In this document: in pieces, positions 11,544 through 20,369 of the stretch
Layout: every line of letters starts with the position of its first letter
How positions within the stretch are numbered: position 1 is the stretch's first letter
Origin: Acidobacteriota bacterium
Lineage (GTDB): Bacteria > Acidobacteriota > Terriglobia > Terriglobales > Acidobacteriaceae
Assembly: GCA_021846275.1 (NCBI GenBank)
Contig: JAJZBZ010000002.1
Coordinates: 248,001-312,000, forward strand
Reading direction: 5' to 3'
DNA length: 64,000 nt
Made by a program: the position numbers and the translations under genes
Notes under the pieces: model-generated
What the model was told of the DNA's origin: nothing
Database searches by the model: none
Seen by the model: only the letters and a program-made list of their open reading frames with translations

Positions 11544-12911
11544 ATGCTGCGCGATGGCGACAGGGACGAATGGATACGGCTGCTCCAGAGCGGTTTCGAC
11601 CAGCTTGAGGCTGGTTTTGCCGGGCTGCCGGAGTTTGCAGCGGCGACGGCTTTGGGCGGGGCCGTGGCCGGGAGTTTGGACGGTTTTGCGGCGGTGATTG
11701 GCGAGGCTGCGCGGCGGCTCGGCGACAACTATCCCTATTTTCATCCGCTCTATGCCGGGCAGATGCTGAAACCGCCGCATCCGGTGGCGCAGGCGGCGTA
11801 TGCGCTGGCGATGGCGATCAATCCGAACAACCATGCGCGAGACGGTGGGCGGGCCAGCTCCGAGATGGAGATCGAGGCCGTGGCCGGGATTGCGGCGATG
11901 ATGGGCTGGCGGGCTGAGCATGGGTTTCTGGGGCATCTGACATCGGGCGGGACGTTTGCCAATCTGGAGGCGCTTTGGGTGGCCGGGCAGGTGATGCCGG
12001 GCAGGCGCGTGGTGGCGAGCGAGCAGGCGCACTACACGCACAAGCGGATTACTTCGGTGTTGAAGATTCCCTTTGGCGAGGTCCGGAGCGACGACCGGGG
12101 ACGGATGGACCTGGAGGCGCTCGAGGACGAGCTGCGGCGGGGCGACGTGGGGACGGTGGTGGCGACGCTGGGCACGACGGCGATGGGTGCTGTGGACCCG
12201 CTCGACGGGATTCTCGCGCTGCGCGAGCGGTATGGATTTCGCCTGCATGTGGACGCGGCGTATGGAGGATATTTCCGGCTGATCGGCGCGGCGCTGGGCG
12301 AAGCAGCCGCGCGCGCGTTTGCGCGTATCGATGAGGCGGATTCGATCGTGATCGATCCGCACAAGCATGGGTTGCAGCCTTACGGGTGCGGCTGCGTGCT
12401 GTTTCGCGATGCGGGAGTGGGGCGATATTACAAGCATGAGTCGCCGTATACGTATTTCACCTCGTCGGCGCTGCATCTGGGCGAGATCAGCCTGGAGTGC
12501 AGCCGGGCGGGAGCCTCGGCGGTGGCGCTGTGGGCGACGCAGCGGCTGATGCCGCTGGTCGAGCTGGACGAGCCGGGCGATGAGTTTGCGCGCGGGCTGG
12601 CGCTGGGCAGACGGGCGGCGGTGGAGCTGAATCAGAGATTGCAGGCGGATGAGCGTTTTGAGGCTTTCCCCGGCGGACCTGAACTTGATATTGTGGTTTG
12701 GCGTGCAGTTGGCGCGGCTGAGCGGGCGCAGGAGGTCTTTGATCGCGCGGCAGAGTTGGATTTGCATCTGGCGCTGGTGCATTTGCCGAGGCGATATTTT
12801 GAAGCGGGCGCGAGCGGAATGACGAGCTGTCTTCGTTCGGTGTTGATGAAGCCGGAGCACGCGACGTGGCTGCCGGAGATTTGGAAACGGCTGGATCAGG
12901 CGGCATCCTGA
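11544..12911 (+). CDS. Pyridoxal-phosphate-dependent group II decarboxylase
   Basis: 455 residues. The PLP lysine is K274 in DSIVIDPHKHGLQPYGCG, the cofactor aspartate is D237 in LHVDAAYGGYF, and SGGTFAN (134-140) binds phosphate. This is the fold of glutamate, tyrosine, DOPA and sulfinoalanine decarboxylases (fold type I, group II). The closest characterised substrate class cannot be chosen from the sequence. The ATG at 11544 (MLRDGDRDEW) is used; the open frame extends a few codons further upstream without a good ribosome site. It lies 40 bp upstream of the epimerase-galK pair but has no obvious link to sugar metabolism. Confidence 0.85.
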   Translation: MLRDGDRDEWIRLLQSGFDQLEAGFAGLPEFAAATALGGAVAGSLDGFAAVIGEAARRLGDNYPYFHPLYAGQMLKPPHPVAQAAYALAMAINPNNHARDGGRASSEMEIEAVAGIAAMMGWRAEHGFLGHLTSGGTFANLEALWVAGQVMPGRRVVASEQAHYTHKRITSVLKIPFGEVRSDDRGRMDLEALEDELRRGDVGTVVATLGTTAMGAVDPLDGILALRERYGFRLHVDAAYGGYFRLIGAALGEAAARAFARIDEADSIVIDPHKHGLQPYGCGCVLFRDAGVGRYYKHESPYTYFTSSALHLGEISLECSRAGASAVALWATQRLMPLVELDEPGDEFARGLALGRRAAVELNQRLQADERFEAFPGGPELDIVVWRAVGAAERAQEVFDRAAELDLHLALVHLPRRYFEAGASGMTSCLRSVLMKPEHATWLPEIWKRLDQAAS

Positions 12912-12951
12912 CAGGGCGGAACGGGTTTGCGAAACGAGTGGAAGAAGAGGT

Positions 12952-13911
12952 TTGAGGAGAAGCAAACTGGCGGACGAATTTGAAAAGGTTATCATCGCGG
13001 CGAAGGGCTGTTCGCTCACTCTGCTGCCGGAGCTGGGCGGCAAGGTGGCCAGTTTGCGCGCGGATGGGCATGAGCTGATGCAGCAGCCGCTGCGTCCGCT
13101 GGCGCGGCGTGCGACCGGGATGAGCTTTGAGGCAAGCGATGCCAGCGGATGGGATGAGTGTCTGCCGACGGTGGCCGCATGCGCGCTGGAGACGGCGAGT
13201 GGAACGGTGGAGTTGGCCGACCACGGCGACCTGTGGCGCACGGCTTGGCGGGTGACGGCGCGGGAGACGGATGCGGTGACGATGGTGGCGCGGTGCGCGA
13301 GCCTGCCGCTGGAGCTGACGCGATCGATGATGCTGGCCGGGACGGACCGGGGATGGCGGCTGCGCGTGCTGTATTCGCTGCGCAATGTTGGCGGCGAGCG
13401 CGCGCCGTGGTGCTGGGCGGCGCATCCGCTGTTTGCCTGCGACGGCGGCGACACGGTGAGGCTGCCGGAGAGCGTGAAGCGGGTGAGGGTGGAGTTTTCG
13501 CGCGGCGAGCGAGTGGGCGCGGCGGGTGAGTGGATTGACTGGCCGCGCGGGCAGTTGCGCGGCGTTGCTTATGCCCTGGACGAGGCTGCGGAGGCTGCGA
13601 CGGGATGGGGGGAAAAACTCTTTACCGAAAGGCTGCGGGATGGCTGGTGCGAGATCGATCGGCTGCGAATCGGGTTGCGGCTGCGCGTGAGCTTTGACGT
13701 GGCGGCGACGCCGTATCTGGGGCTGTGGCTCTGCCATGGCGGATGGCCGGAGGATGGCGCGGCGCGACAGATGTGCCTGGCGGCGGAGCCGACGACGGCG
13801 CCCGTGGATGGGCTGGCGACGATGGGCGAGTGGAGCCGATGGCTGGAGCCGGGCGCGACGACCCACTGGCCGATGGATGTGGAGATTGAGCGCATGACGG
13901 CTTGGGCTTGA
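12952..13911 (+). CDS. Aldose 1-epimerase (galactose mutarotase) family protein
   Basis: 319 residues of galactose-mutarotase-like beta-sandwich: IIAAKGCSLTLLPELGGKVASL at the start, an AAHPLFACD motif with a candidate catalytic His near residue 165, and a C-terminal CLAAEPTTAPVD region that resembles the conserved Glu-containing loop of the family. The start is probably the TTG at 12952, preceded by AAGAGG; no ATG exists in the correct place. The gene is 15 bp upstream of galactokinase, which supports a role in converting beta- to alpha-D-galactose before phosphorylation. It could instead be a D-hexose-6-phosphate or other sugar epimerase of the same fold. Confidence 0.75.
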   Translation: MRRSKLADEFEKVIIAAKGCSLTLLPELGGKVASLRADGHELMQQPLRPLARRATGMSFEASDASGWDECLPTVAACALETASGTVELADHGDLWRTAWRVTARETDAVTMVARCASLPLELTRSMMLAGTDRGWRLRVLYSLRNVGGERAPWCWAAHPLFACDGGDTVRLPESVKRVRVEFSRGERVGAAGEWIDWPRGQLRGVAYALDEAAEAATGWGEKLFTERLRDGWCEIDRLRIGLRLRVSFDVAATPYLGLWLCHGGWPEDGAARQMCLAAEPTTAPVDGLATMGEWSRWLEPGATTHWPMDVEIERMTAWA

Positions 13912-13926
13912 AAGGGACGCGAGGCG

Positions 13927-15099
13927 ATGGAAGATGTAAAGCGAATGCGGGAGCTGCATCGGGCGCGATTTGACGCAGAGCCTGAGGTTTTTGCCGCGCC
14001 GGGCCGCGTGAACCTGATCGGCGAGCACACGGATTATGCCGAAGGGTTCGTGATGCCGGTGGCGATTGATTTTGCCACGCTGGCGGCAATTTCGCCGCGC
14101 GATGACGGGCGCGTGGTGATGTGGGCGGAGAACTATGGCGAGGAGCGCAGCTTTGACGCTGCGGCTCTGCCGCCGGAGCGCAGCGGCGAGTGGAGCGATT
14201 ATCCAGTGGGCGTGCTGCGGATGCTGGCTGAGGCTGGGGTTGCGATTCCGGCCTCAGCGAATTCAGGACTGAGCCTGAGTCTGTGGGGGGATGTGCCGCT
14301 GGGGTCGGGGCTGTCGAGTTCGGCGTCCGTGGAAGTGGCGACGGCGACGGCAGTGGTGGCGCTGGTGGGCGCGACAATTTCAGGGCCGGAGCTGGCGCGG
14401 CTCTGCCAGCGGGCGGAGAACGAGTTTGTGGGCGCGAACTGCGGGATCATGGACCAGTTTATTTCGGCAAATGGCAGGGCGAATCACGCGCTGCTGCTGG
14501 ATTGCCGCGACCTGAGCTACAGGCTGGCACCGATTCCGGAGAATGTGGCGCTGGTGATCGCGAACACGATGGTGCGGCACTCGATTGCGGGCGGCGAGTA
14601 TGGAACGCGGCGCGCGGAGGTGGAGTTGGCCTGCCGGATTCTGGCCGGACACAGGCCGGAGATTCGTTTTCTGCGCGATGCGACGGTGGAGGATCTGGCT
14701 CGCTGGGGCAGCGAGATTCCGGAGGCGGCGCGCAAACGGGCCCGGCACATTATTACGGAGAATGCGCGAACGGTGGCGGCGGCGGATGCGCTGGAGCGGC
14801 ACGACATGAAGCAACTGGGCGAGCTGATGCGCGAAGCGCACTGGAGCTATAGCCGGGACTTTGAGGCGAGCTGCGCAGAAGCGGACAGGATGGTGGAGCT
14901 GGCCGAGACGCTGCCGGGGTTGATTGGCGCGCGGCTGACGGGCGGAGGATTTGGCGGCTGCACGGTGAATCTGGTGGAGCAGGAGCAGGCGAACGGCTTC
15001 AAGGCTGCGCTCGGGAAGCTGTATGCGCAGGAGACGGGCATTGAGCCGGAGATTTATGTCTGCCACGCGTCGGATGGAGCGCATCGCGTGGCGCCATGA
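13927..15099 (+). CDS. galK: Galactokinase
   Basis: 390 residues, normal length. GHMP-kinase motifs are complete: GRVNLIGEHTDY (26-37, sugar-binding signature), PLGSGLSSSASVE (124-136, ATP-binding loop) and LTGGGFGGCTVNLV near the C-terminus. It phosphorylates alpha-D-galactose to galactose-1-phosphate, the first committed Leloir step. The mutarotase-like gene is immediately upstream. galT and galE are not in this window, so the later steps must be encoded elsewhere. Confidence 0.95.
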   Translation: MEDVKRMRELHRARFDAEPEVFAAPGRVNLIGEHTDYAEGFVMPVAIDFATLAAISPRDDGRVVMWAENYGEERSFDAAALPPERSGEWSDYPVGVLRMLAEAGVAIPASANSGLSLSLWGDVPLGSGLSSSASVEVATATAVVALVGATISGPELARLCQRAENEFVGANCGIMDQFISANGRANHALLLDCRDLSYRLAPIPENVALVIANTMVRHSIAGGEYGTRRAEVELACRILAGHRPEIRFLRDATVEDLARWGSEIPEAARKRARHIITENARTVAAADALERHDMKQLGELMREAHWSYSRDFEASCAEADRMVELAETLPGLIGARLTGGGFGGCTVNLVEQEQANGFKAALGKLYAQETGIEPEIYVCHASDGAHRVAP

Positions 15100-15438
15100 G
15101 ATGAGTCGTGTTTACGATGACGCATTGCCATGACATTTGTGCGTGCAGTGGTCGGCAAAATCCGTGCGCTGCACAACGCGCGATGCAGGCGGAGCAATCG
15201 CGCAGAAAAAGAAGGAGGGATGCGCGAGCGTCCATGGATTTTTCCGAAAGAAGCGAAGTTGCTTCTTGGTACAATCGAATTTCTGAAGGCTTGCGCGCCA
15301 ACCGCTTCCGCATGGGCTGAAACGTTGGGAAGTGGGTTGATTTCCGTCGCGCTGCCGGATTGATTTCGCCATTACCGGGAGACCTCCATCCCGGCACAGA
15401 ACGCGGCCTGGAAGATCGCCGCATGGAGCCTTGATTTC
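15100..15438. promoter_or_regulatory. Gap upstream of the glucan phosphorylase with hairpin and promoter-like box
   Basis: This 339-bp gap holds no convincing gene. It contains a perfect 7-6-7 inverted repeat AAGAAGC-GAAGTT-GCTTCTT (15248-15267) and, three bases later, a TACAAT box (15270-15275) that would make a good -10 element. The dyad overlaps the expected -35 region, so it could be an operator. A second small hairpin, CCGGGA/TCCCGG, lies at about 15376-15395. No tRNA or riboswitch was recognised. Confidence 0.35.
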
Positions 15439-17202
15439 ATGTTGAAGCCGTCCTCATTCCAACCGAGCAGTTACGAACCGACACCGGCCAACGGGCTGGT
15501 GGCTTATTTTTCGATGGAGATCGCCATCGATCCGCAGATGCCGACGTATTCCGGTGGACTGGGCATGCTGGCCGGGGACACGCTGCGCTCGGCGGCGGAC
15601 CTGAACACACCGATGGTGGCCTTTTCGCTGGTGCATCGCAAGGGCTACTTCCGCCAGATGCTGGACGCCGATGGCAAGCAGACGGAAGACTCGCAGCCGT
15701 GGCGCGTGGAAGAGTTCTGCGTGGAGGAGACGCCGCGCGTGACGGTGGCGCTGGAGAATCGCGTGGTCGCGCTGCGCGCGTGGCGCTATGACGTGGTGGG
15801 CCGATCGGGGCATCTGTTGCCGATTTATCTGCTGGATGCGGACCTGCCGGAAAACAGCGAATGGGATCGCGGGCTGACGGATCATCTGTATGGCGGCGAC
15901 GCGAATTACCGCTTGCAGCAGGAGGTTCTGCTGGGGATGGGCGGTGTGCGCATGGCGCATGCGCTGGGGCTGCCGGTGAATGTTTACCACATGAACGAAG
16001 GGCACGCGGCGCTGTTGACGCTGGCGCTGCTGGAGGCGCAGACGGGCGGCGGACCGCTGGGGCAGGTGACGGAAACGGACATTGAGGCGGTGCGGCGCAA
16101 GTGCGTCTTCACCACGCATACGCCGGTGCCGGCGGGGCATGATCGATTCAGCATGGAGCAGGCGCGGCGCATTCTGGGCGCGGAGCGAGCGGCGCGACTG
16201 GAAGCGCTGGGCGGCTGCCATGAAGGCTTGCTGAATATGACGTATGTGGCGCTGCGATTCAGCCGCTACTGCAATGGCGTGGCGCTGAAGCATGGCGAGG
16301 TTTCGCAGGCGATGTTTCCGGAGTACCGGGTGGACTCGATTACGAACGGTGTGCATGGGCCGACGTGGGTGAGCAGGCCGTTTGCGGAACTGCTGGACCG
16401 TCGGATGGAAAGCTGGCGGCGGGACCACTTGTATCTGCGGAATGCGATTGCGCTTCCTGTGGACGAGCTGACGGAGGCGCATGCGCAGGTCAAGGAAGCG
16501 CTGCTGGCCGAAGTGGCGGCGCGGACCGGGCTGGTGCTGAATCCGAAGGTGCTGACGCTGGGCTTTGCGCGGCGCGCGGCCACGTATAAGCGCGCGGACC
16601 TGCTGTTTCATGATCCGGAGCGGCTGCTGCGGATTGCGCAGAGTGGCGGCGGATTGCAGATTCTCTACGCGGGCAAGGCACATCCGCAGGACGAGCCGGG
16701 CAAAGCGCTGATTCATAGCGTGATTGAGAAGGCGAAGCAGTACTCTGGCGCTGACCTGCGCGTGGTGTATCTGGAGAACTACGACTGGCGACTGGGCGCG
16801 GCGCTGACGGCGGGAGTGGATGTGTGGGTGAATACGCCGCGCAGGCCGTATGAGGCGTCGGGCACGAGCGGGATGAAGGCGGCGCTGAATGGCGTGCCGT
16901 CGCTGTCGATTCTGGATGGATGGTGGATCGAGGGCTGCGTGGAAGGCGTGACCGGGTGGGCGATTGAGGACGGCGCGGACGACGAGGCGGAAGCGGAATC
17001 GCTCTATCAGAAGCTGGAAACGGCTGTGGTTCCGGCGTACGCCGACAGTGAGCGCTGGGCGCGGCTGATGCAGACGACGATTGCGCTGAATGGCTCGTTC
17101 TTCAACACGAACCGCATGGTCAAGCAGTACATCCGCAACGCGTATTACCCGCTACAACTGCTGGCTGCGCAGCCGGTGGCGGAGATGGTGAGCGCGGAGT
17201 AG
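15439..17202 (+). CDS. glgP: Alpha-glucan phosphorylase, short GT35 form
   Basis: 587 residues, clearly shorter than the 800-850-residue GlgP/MalP enzymes but typical of the TIGR02094-type alpha-glucan family phosphorylases. The PLP-binding lysine lies in YEASGTSGMKAALNGVPSLS. AYFSMEIAIDPQMPTYSGGL at the start, HMNEGHAALL and VFTTHTPVPAGHDRF are further family motifs. It releases glucose-1-phosphate from glycogen or maltodextrin. The ATG has GGAG nine bases upstream. It is a single-gene unit convergent with ruvB, with only 21 bp between the stop codons. Confidence 0.9.
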   Translation: MLKPSSFQPSSYEPTPANGLVAYFSMEIAIDPQMPTYSGGLGMLAGDTLRSAADLNTPMVAFSLVHRKGYFRQMLDADGKQTEDSQPWRVEEFCVEETPRVTVALENRVVALRAWRYDVVGRSGHLLPIYLLDADLPENSEWDRGLTDHLYGGDANYRLQQEVLLGMGGVRMAHALGLPVNVYHMNEGHAALLTLALLEAQTGGGPLGQVTETDIEAVRRKCVFTTHTPVPAGHDRFSMEQARRILGAERAARLEALGGCHEGLLNMTYVALRFSRYCNGVALKHGEVSQAMFPEYRVDSITNGVHGPTWVSRPFAELLDRRMESWRRDHLYLRNAIALPVDELTEAHAQVKEALLAEVAARTGLVLNPKVLTLGFARRAATYKRADLLFHDPERLLRIAQSGGGLQILYAGKAHPQDEPGKALIHSVIEKAKQYSGADLRVVYLENYDWRLGAALTAGVDVWVNTPRRPYEASGTSGMKAALNGVPSLSILDGWWIEGCVEGVTGWAIEDGADDEAEAESLYQKLETAVVPAYADSERWARLMQTTIALNGSFFNTNRMVKQYIRNAYYPLQLLAAQPVAEMVSAE

Positions 17203-17223
17203 ATACGCTGACCTGTAGCCAAG

Positions 17224-18267
17224 CTAAAAAAGTGATGCCGGGCGCCGGGGCATGGGGATGGCGAAGTGCTCGTACGCGAGGCGCGTGGCGACGCGGCCGC
17301 GCGGGGTGCGGTCGAGGAAGCCGATCTGGATGAGGAACGGCTCGTAGACCTCTTCGAGCGCGCCTTCGTCTTCGGAGAGAATGGCGGCGAGCGTGCCGAG
17401 GCCAACCGGGCCGCCGTCGTATTTTTCGATGATGGTGCGCAGCAGTCGGCGGTCGATTTCATCGAAGCCGTGCGGGTCAACGTCGAGCATGGTGAGCGCG
17501 GCGTGAGCGGTCTTGCGGTCAATCTCGCCGTTGCCGCGCACCTGTGCGTAGTCGCGGACGCGGCGCAGGAGGCGGTTGGCGATGCGCGGCGTGCCACGGC
17601 AGCGGAGTGCGATTTCAGCAGCGCCGTCGGTGTCTATGGGCACCTGCAGGACTTCGGCGGAGCGCTCGACGATGATGCGCAGTTCGTCTTCAGAGTAAAA
17701 CTCAAGCCGCAGCAGGATGCCGAAACGCGAGCGCAGCGGCGAGGAGAGCATGCCGAGCCGCGTGGTGGCGGCGACGAAGGTGAACGGGCGCAGCTCCATG
17801 ACGTGAGTGCGCGCCGATGGCCCCTGGCCGATGATGATGTCGAGCTTCAGGTCTTCGAGCGCGGTGTAGAGTTTTTCCTCGAGCACGGGTTGGAGACGGT
17901 GGATTTCGTCGAGGAAAAGCACCTGGCGCTCGCGCAGGTTGGTGAGGATGGCCGTCATGTCACCCTGAATCTGGATGGCGGAGCCGGCGGTCTGCTGGAA
18001 GCCGACGTCGAGTTCGTTGGCGATGATGGAGGCGAGAGTGGTTTTGCCGAGTCCCGGCGGGCCGGAAAGCAGGACGTGATCGAGAGCTTCGCCGCGGGAT
18101 TTGGCGGCTTCAAGAGCGATGGCGAGCTGCTCTTTGGCACGGGTCTGGCCGATGAATTCGCGGAGCCAGCGCGGACGGAGCTTGAGTTCAAAGCCGTCCT
18201 CTTCGCCGGAGCGCGCGGCGCTGATGAGCCGTTCGGGGGAGTCGCTGGAGTCTTTCTCGCGTGCCAT
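17224..18267 (-). CDS. ruvB: Holliday junction branch-migration ATPase RuvB
   Basis: 347 residues. Walker A is GPPGLGKT (69-76), Walker B is LFLDEIHRL with D120/E121, and the C-terminal winged helix includes [20 protein letters not shown]. The start [16 protein letters not shown] at 18267 gives normal RuvB length; the frame remains open upstream into the divergent dinB gene. RuvB is the hexameric motor of the RuvABC complex. ruvA and ruvC are not adjacent, and the neighbour is a divergent DinB-like gene. Confidence 0.97.
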   Translation of the reverse strand: MAREKDSSDSPERLISAARSGEEDGFELKLRPRWLREFIGQTRAKEQLAIALEAAKSRGEALDHVLLSGPPGLGKTTLASIIANELDVGFQQTAGSAIQIQGDMTAILTNLRERQVLFLDEIHRLQPVLEEKLYTALEDLKLDIIIGQGPSARTHVMELRPFTFVAATTRLGMLSSPLRSRFGILLRLEFYSEDELRIIVERSAEVLQVPIDTDGAAEIALRCRGTPRIANRLLRRVRDYAQVRGNGEIDRKTAHAALTMLDVDPHGFDEIDRRLLRTIIEKYDGGPVGLGTLAAILSEDEGALEEVYEPFLIQIGFLDRTPRGRVATRLAYEHFAIPMPRRPASLF

Positions 18268-18352
18268 GCTGAAGGCAAGTGTAACGGCAGCGGGGGCGGC
18301 GGGCAAACAGATCGATATCTTGCGGAAAATGGAGCGCGCTAAACTGAGCGAT

Positions 18353-18859
18353 ATGAGCTTCGACGAGATTCTGTTGCTGGTGGAGTACAACCACTGGGCG
18401 TGTGATCGCGCGCTGGATGCTGTGAGCGCGATTTCCAGCGAGCAGTTTCTGCGACCGATGGGGAACAGCTTCGGATCGATCCGCGATACGGTGGCGCATA
18501 TCTGCGCCGCTGAGCGGGTGTGGATTGCGCGGCTGAAGGATGAGCCAACCGAGGGACTGGCGGGGCCGGAGCGCATGCCGGATGCGGCGGCGGCGCGCAG
18601 GGAGTGGACGGAGCTGGAAGCCGAGATGCGTGCGGCGATTGCGCGGCTTGGCCCGGAAGGGATGGAGCGGAGGATCGATTACAACGATCTGCGTGGGAAT
18701 CCGCAGTCAGATCCGGTCTGGCAGATTGTGCAGCATGTGGTGAATCATGGCACGTATCATCGCGGGCAGATCACGACGATGCTGCGACAGGTGGATGCTG
18801 CGCCGCCTGCTTCGATGGACCTGATTGCGTTCCATCGTGAGCGGAATCGAAAGGCGTGA
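18353..18859 (+). CDS. DinB/YfiT-like putative metalloenzyme
   Basis: 168 residues forming the four-helix DinB-like fold. Likely metal histidines lie in [14 protein letters not shown] (first helix), [16 protein letters not shown] and [12 protein letters not shown]. The family includes mycothiol- and bacillithiol-dependent transferases and damage-induced proteins of unknown action; this is not the DinB DNA polymerase IV. The start at 18353 (MSFDEILLL) matches the family; an ATG at 18329 would add eight residues. It is divergent from ruvB. Confidence 0.83.
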   Translation: MSFDEILLLVEYNHWACDRALDAVSAISSEQFLRPMGNSFGSIRDTVAHICAAERVWIARLKDEPTEGLAGPERMPDAAAARREWTELEAEMRAAIARLGPEGMERRIDYNDLRGNPQSDPVWQIVQHVVNHGTYHRGQITTMLRQVDAAPPASMDLIAFHRERNRKA

Positions 18860-18959
18860 ACGAAAGCTGCGGGCAACGAAGCGCGGGCCAGTCTTCGCTT
18901 GCCTGCGCTGACGAAAATTGGCGGTGCGGATGGCTCCGGTAGACTGGAGCTTGACGGAT

Positions 18960-20195
18960 ATGTATCTGAGCTTGCTGCGCCGGGTTGGGATGGGTAAATT
19001 TCGGTTGAGCGGATTTCGGTTTTCGGCGCCGCAGCGGGTGGCTGCCGGGCTGTTGCTGCTGTTTCTGGCGCAGGGGCTGTGGCTCGCCTCACGGCAGACG
19101 CTGAGCGAGCGGGATTATGCGTATGCGCGGTGTGGGCGCGAGATGTGGGAGCATGCGCCGCCGCTGGCGGGCTATTTTACGAGCTGCGGGAATATTCACG
19201 ACGGAGTGCTGGCGTATCGGCTGGCGGGGCTGCCGCTGTCGCTCTATGTGGACTGGGAGCGGGTGGCGGATCACTTTCGCAAGGCTGAGGATCGCGTGAT
19301 GGCGACCAGCAATGCGCCGGTTTCGGCCTGGGAGCTGCGGCACCAGATGACGCATGTGATGCTGATGCTGCGGCTGCCGTTCATGGCCGCCGGGCTGGTG
19401 CTGGGCGGCGTGTTGTGGTGGGTGACGCGGCGGCTCTATGGGAACGCGGGCGGGTATGTGGCGCTGGGGCTGTATTGTTTTTCGCCACCGCTGCTGCGGC
19501 TCGCGCTGATGCCGAATCCGGAGATATTGACGGCGCTCGGTTTTTTTGCGGCGATCTATACGGCGATTGGCGTGGCGCATGCGATGCAGGGGCCGAGGCG
19601 GAAGTGGCGTCCGCGGATTGTGCTGCTGACGCTGGCGTTTGGAGTGGTGGCTGCGTCGCACATTGCGGCGCTGCCGGTGGCCGTGGGGCTGAGCCTGGTG
19701 CTGATGCTGTGGATTGCCGACGGGCGGCGCAGCATGGTGTTGCCGGTGCTGCTGGCCTCGGGCGCGGGGGCGATGGTGCTGCTGTTTGCCTGTTACAACT
19801 TTTCGCCGGATGCGTTCAGTTATGTTTTTCGCTCGGACGCCGGGCAGCTTGGCGTTTCTCTGGAGCCGGTGAAGCGGTTCTATGGGGCGATGAGCAATGG
19901 CGGGCTGACGGTGGCGGCGGTGGCGGCGGTGTGGCTGTATGTGGCGCTGAAGCGGACGATTTACTTTGGCAATACGACGCCGCTGGTGGTGGCCGCGGTG
20001 CTGAGCCTGCTGGTGACGGTGGGCGTTCCGGGCGCGCCGCAGGTGTGGGCGCTGCCGTTTGTCTGCGCGTTTGTGGCGGGGGTTTTTGCCGATGCGTTTG
20101 AGATGCCGAAGGGGCGGGTGGGGATGGCGGCGGCGGCGGCGGTGTGCGGGTTGCAGGCGGTCTTCTGCCTGCTGAGCCTGCCGGGGTTGCTGTAG
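18960..20195 (+). CDS. Multi-pass membrane protein, possible GT-C glycosyltransferase
   Basis: About 411 residues with some nine to ten hydrophobic segments. A first helix (about 28-45) is followed by a long hydrophilic loop with two cysteines (YAYARCGREMW and YFTSCGNIHDG), then a chain of helices. The arrangement resembles polyprenyl-phosphate-dependent GT-C glycosyltransferases, in which the loop after helix 1 carries the catalytic Asp, here perhaps the D in LSERDYAYAR. No family signature is clear enough to name it. The start is uncertain among ATGs at 18930, 18960 and 18984. It sits upstream of gyrA on the same strand with a 174-bp gap. Confidence 0.6.
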   Translation: MYLSLLRRVGMGKFRLSGFRFSAPQRVAAGLLLLFLAQGLWLASRQTLSERDYAYARCGREMWEHAPPLAGYFTSCGNIHDGVLAYRLAGLPLSLYVDWERVADHFRKAEDRVMATSNAPVSAWELRHQMTHVMLMLRLPFMAAGLVLGGVLWWVTRRLYGNAGGYVALGLYCFSPPLLRLALMPNPEILTALGFFAAIYTAIGVAHAMQGPRRKWRPRIVLLTLAFGVVAASHIAALPVAVGLSLVLMLWIADGRRSMVLPVLLASGAGAMVLLFACYNFSPDAFSYVFRSDAGQLGVSLEPVKRFYGAMSNGGLTVAAVAAVWLYVALKRTIYFGNTTPLVVAAVLSLLVTVGVPGAPQVWALPFVCAFVAGVFADAFEMPKGRVGMAAAAAVCGLQAVFCLLSLPGLL

Positions 20196-20263
20196 TTTTG
20201 TCGGCGGCCGGAGTGATGGCCATAAATAATTGAAAATCATGGCTTTATTTGCGTGTTTTGAGC

Positions 20264-20293
20264 TTGCCCGATACCCCTCTGACCACCTAAAAT
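20264..20293 (+). promoter_or_regulatory. Probable sigma-70 promoter of gyrA
   Basis: TTGCCC (20264-20269) and TAAAAT (20288-20293) are separated by 18 bp, which is close to the housekeeping consensus. The predicted transcript would start near 20300, leaving a short leader before gyrA. Confidence 0.5.
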
Positions 20294-20369
20294 AGAGGCA
20301 GAAAGCCGCCGAAGCCCAGGCCCAGCATTTTCCCCCAGAGGGATGGCCCCTTCCCCGGCAGATCGAGCC

